A stretch of 64,000 bases of DNA from Bacteroides intestinalis DSM 17393 (lineage in GTDB: Bacteria > Bacteroidota > Bacteroidia > Bacteroidales > Bacteroidaceae). A model generated the notes under the pieces. It had not been told where the DNA came from and made no database searches. It saw nothing but the letters and a program-made list of their open reading frames with translations. The first letter of the stretch is position 1; every line of letters starts with the position of its first letter. A program made the position numbers and the translations under genes. Below, one piece after another: positions 63,066-64,000 of the stretch. Where the stretch lies: NCBI RefSeq assembly GCF_000172175.1, contig NZ_ABJL02000008.1:2728001-2792000 (forward strand). Direction: 5' to 3'.

Positions 63066-63931
63066 AAGATAGAGTACGTAAGCCCGAATGGCTCAAGATA
63101 AGCATTGGAGCCAACGAACGTTATACGGAAACCAAACGTATCGTTGACTCCCACTGCCTGCACACCATTTGCAGCAGCGGACGTTGCCCCAATATGGGCG
63201 AATGCTGGGGAAAAGGAACCGCCACCTTCATGATAGGAGGTGATATCTGTACCCGTTGCTGTAAATTTTGTAACACACAAACAGGCAGACCTTTGCCATT
63301 GGATCCGAATGAGCCTACTCATGTGGCTGAATCCATAGCATTGATGAAATTATCTCATGCAGTAATCACTTCCGTAGACCGGGACGATTTACCTGATCTC
63401 GGAGCCGCACATTGGGCACGTACCATTCAGGAAATCAAACGCCTCAACCCAGAGACGACAGTAGAAGTACTGATCCCCGATTTCCAAGGAAGAAAAGAAT
63501 TGGTAGCTCAAGTTATTGAAGCCCGTCCGGAAATCATCTCCCACAACATGGAGACTGTAAAACGTATCAGTCCCCTGGTTCGCAGTGCTGCCCATTATGA
63601 AACAAGTCTGGAAGTTATACGCCAGGTAGCTGCAAGCGGAACAACTACCAAATCGGGTATTATGGTAGGACTGGGAGAGACACCGGAAGAAGTGGAAGAG
63701 TTGATGGATGACTTGCGCCAGGCAGGCTGCCAGATACTGACTATCGGCCAATACCTGCAACCCTCGCATAAGCATTATCCTGTGGCAGAATACGTTACTC
63801 CTACACAATTCGTTTCGTATAAAGAGCAAGGACTCGCTAAAGGTTTCGACCAGGTGGAGAGTGCACCGCTGGTGCGTTCTTCTTATCATGCCGAGAGACA
63901 AATTCGGTTCTATAAAAAAGGAACAGAATAA
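63062..63931 (+). CDS. lipA: Lipoyl synthase
   Basis: Inserts two sulfur atoms into octanoyl groups on lipoate-dependent proteins. The 289-residue protein has the auxiliary cluster motif CSSGRCPNMGEC, the radical SAM motif CTRCCKFC (Cys in the CxxxCxxC pattern), and the C-terminal RSSYHA, whose Ser ligates the auxiliary cluster. The ATGA overlap with the DPP IV gene ties its translation to a secreted peptidase, an unexpected partner. No lipB in the window. Confidence 0.96.
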   Translation: MKDRVRKPEWLKISIGANERYTETKRIVDSHCLHTICSSGRCPNMGECWGKGTATFMIGGDICTRCCKFCNTQTGRPLPLDPNEPTHVAESIALMKLSHAVITSVDRDDLPDLGAAHWARTIQEIKRLNPETTVEVLIPDFQGRKELVAQVIEARPEIISHNMETVKRISPLVRSAAHYETSLEVIRQVAASGTTTKSGIMVGLGETPEEVEELMDDLRQAGCQILTIGQYLQPSHKHYPVAEYVTPTQFVSYKEQGLAKGFDQVESAPLVRSSYHAERQIRFYKKGTE

Positions 63932-63988
63932 AAACCAATTGCTCTACTTATTTGTTATGTATGAAGTAACGGCAAAATAAAGTTAGCA

Positions 63989-64000
63989 ATGTCTAAAAAA
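63989..64000 (+). CDS. Possible start of the next gene (cut by window end)
   Basis: ATG at 63989 begins the reading MSKK at the last four codons of the window, 58 bp after lipA, with AAAGTTAGCA before it. Too short to identify. Confidence 0.25.

Overview
The window is a stretch of Bacteroides-type chromosome (order Bacteroidales). The evidence is the SusC/SusD pair, a one-piece hybrid two-component regulator (HTCS), the LpxC-FabZ fusion, many TlpA-like and DUF-type lipoproteins, and promoters of the Bacteroides kind (-33 TTTG, about 20 bp, -7 TAnnTTTG) rather than sigma70 boxes. I see no rRNA, tRNA, IS element, phage gene or CRISPR array. The species cannot be named from the sequence alone.

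Layout. 1-8636 is a plus-strand housekeeping block: the 3' part of a DUF4153 membrane protein, pyrF, an HD phosphohydrolase, lpxD, lpxC-fabZ, lpxA (early lipid A synthesis), a pRiA4b ORF-3-like protein and miaA. 8640-9887 is a secreted Ntn-hydrolase. 10030-17068 is a redox/proteolysis signalling locus: a BlaI-type repressor, an M56 membrane protease carrying TonB-C, plug-like and carboxypeptidase-regulatory modules, three thioredoxin-like exported proteins and a free-standing TonB plug protein. 17236-18544 is a hemerythrin protein overlapping a LuxR regulator whose receiver lacks the acceptor Asp. 18545-19128 holds no gene but has a candidate small RNA and several inverted repeats. 19129-22182 is an operon (SPFH protein, alpha/beta hydrolase, ribbon-helix-helix protein, membrane protein).

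22345-36793 is a pectin (homogalacturonan) utilisation locus: HTCS, DUF5123-type surface lipoprotein, SusD, SusC, pectin methylesterase and pectate lyase. The two enzyme/transport operons share a precisely spaced bipartite promoter motif, probably the HTCS target. 37032-41658 is another outer-membrane receptor and a TPR membrane regulator, separated by a gene-free stretch full of nested palindromes. 41706-49134 holds mixed metabolism: MalY-type lyase, CPBP protease, UbiA prenyltransferase, HAD phosphatase, PIF1-TPR helicase, Sua5-type protein and an AI-2E family permease.

49271-56199 carries a DUF3244 secreted protein, a second TPR regulator, sialidase, an unknown protein, NagB and a flavodiiron protein. 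56260-63931 holds a YhcC-type radical SAM protein, a ROK-MFS-SIS sugar operon with a strong terminator, a DPP IV-type peptidase and lipA. Together the sialidase, NagB and pectin genes suggest a gut organism able to use both host glycans and plant pectin.
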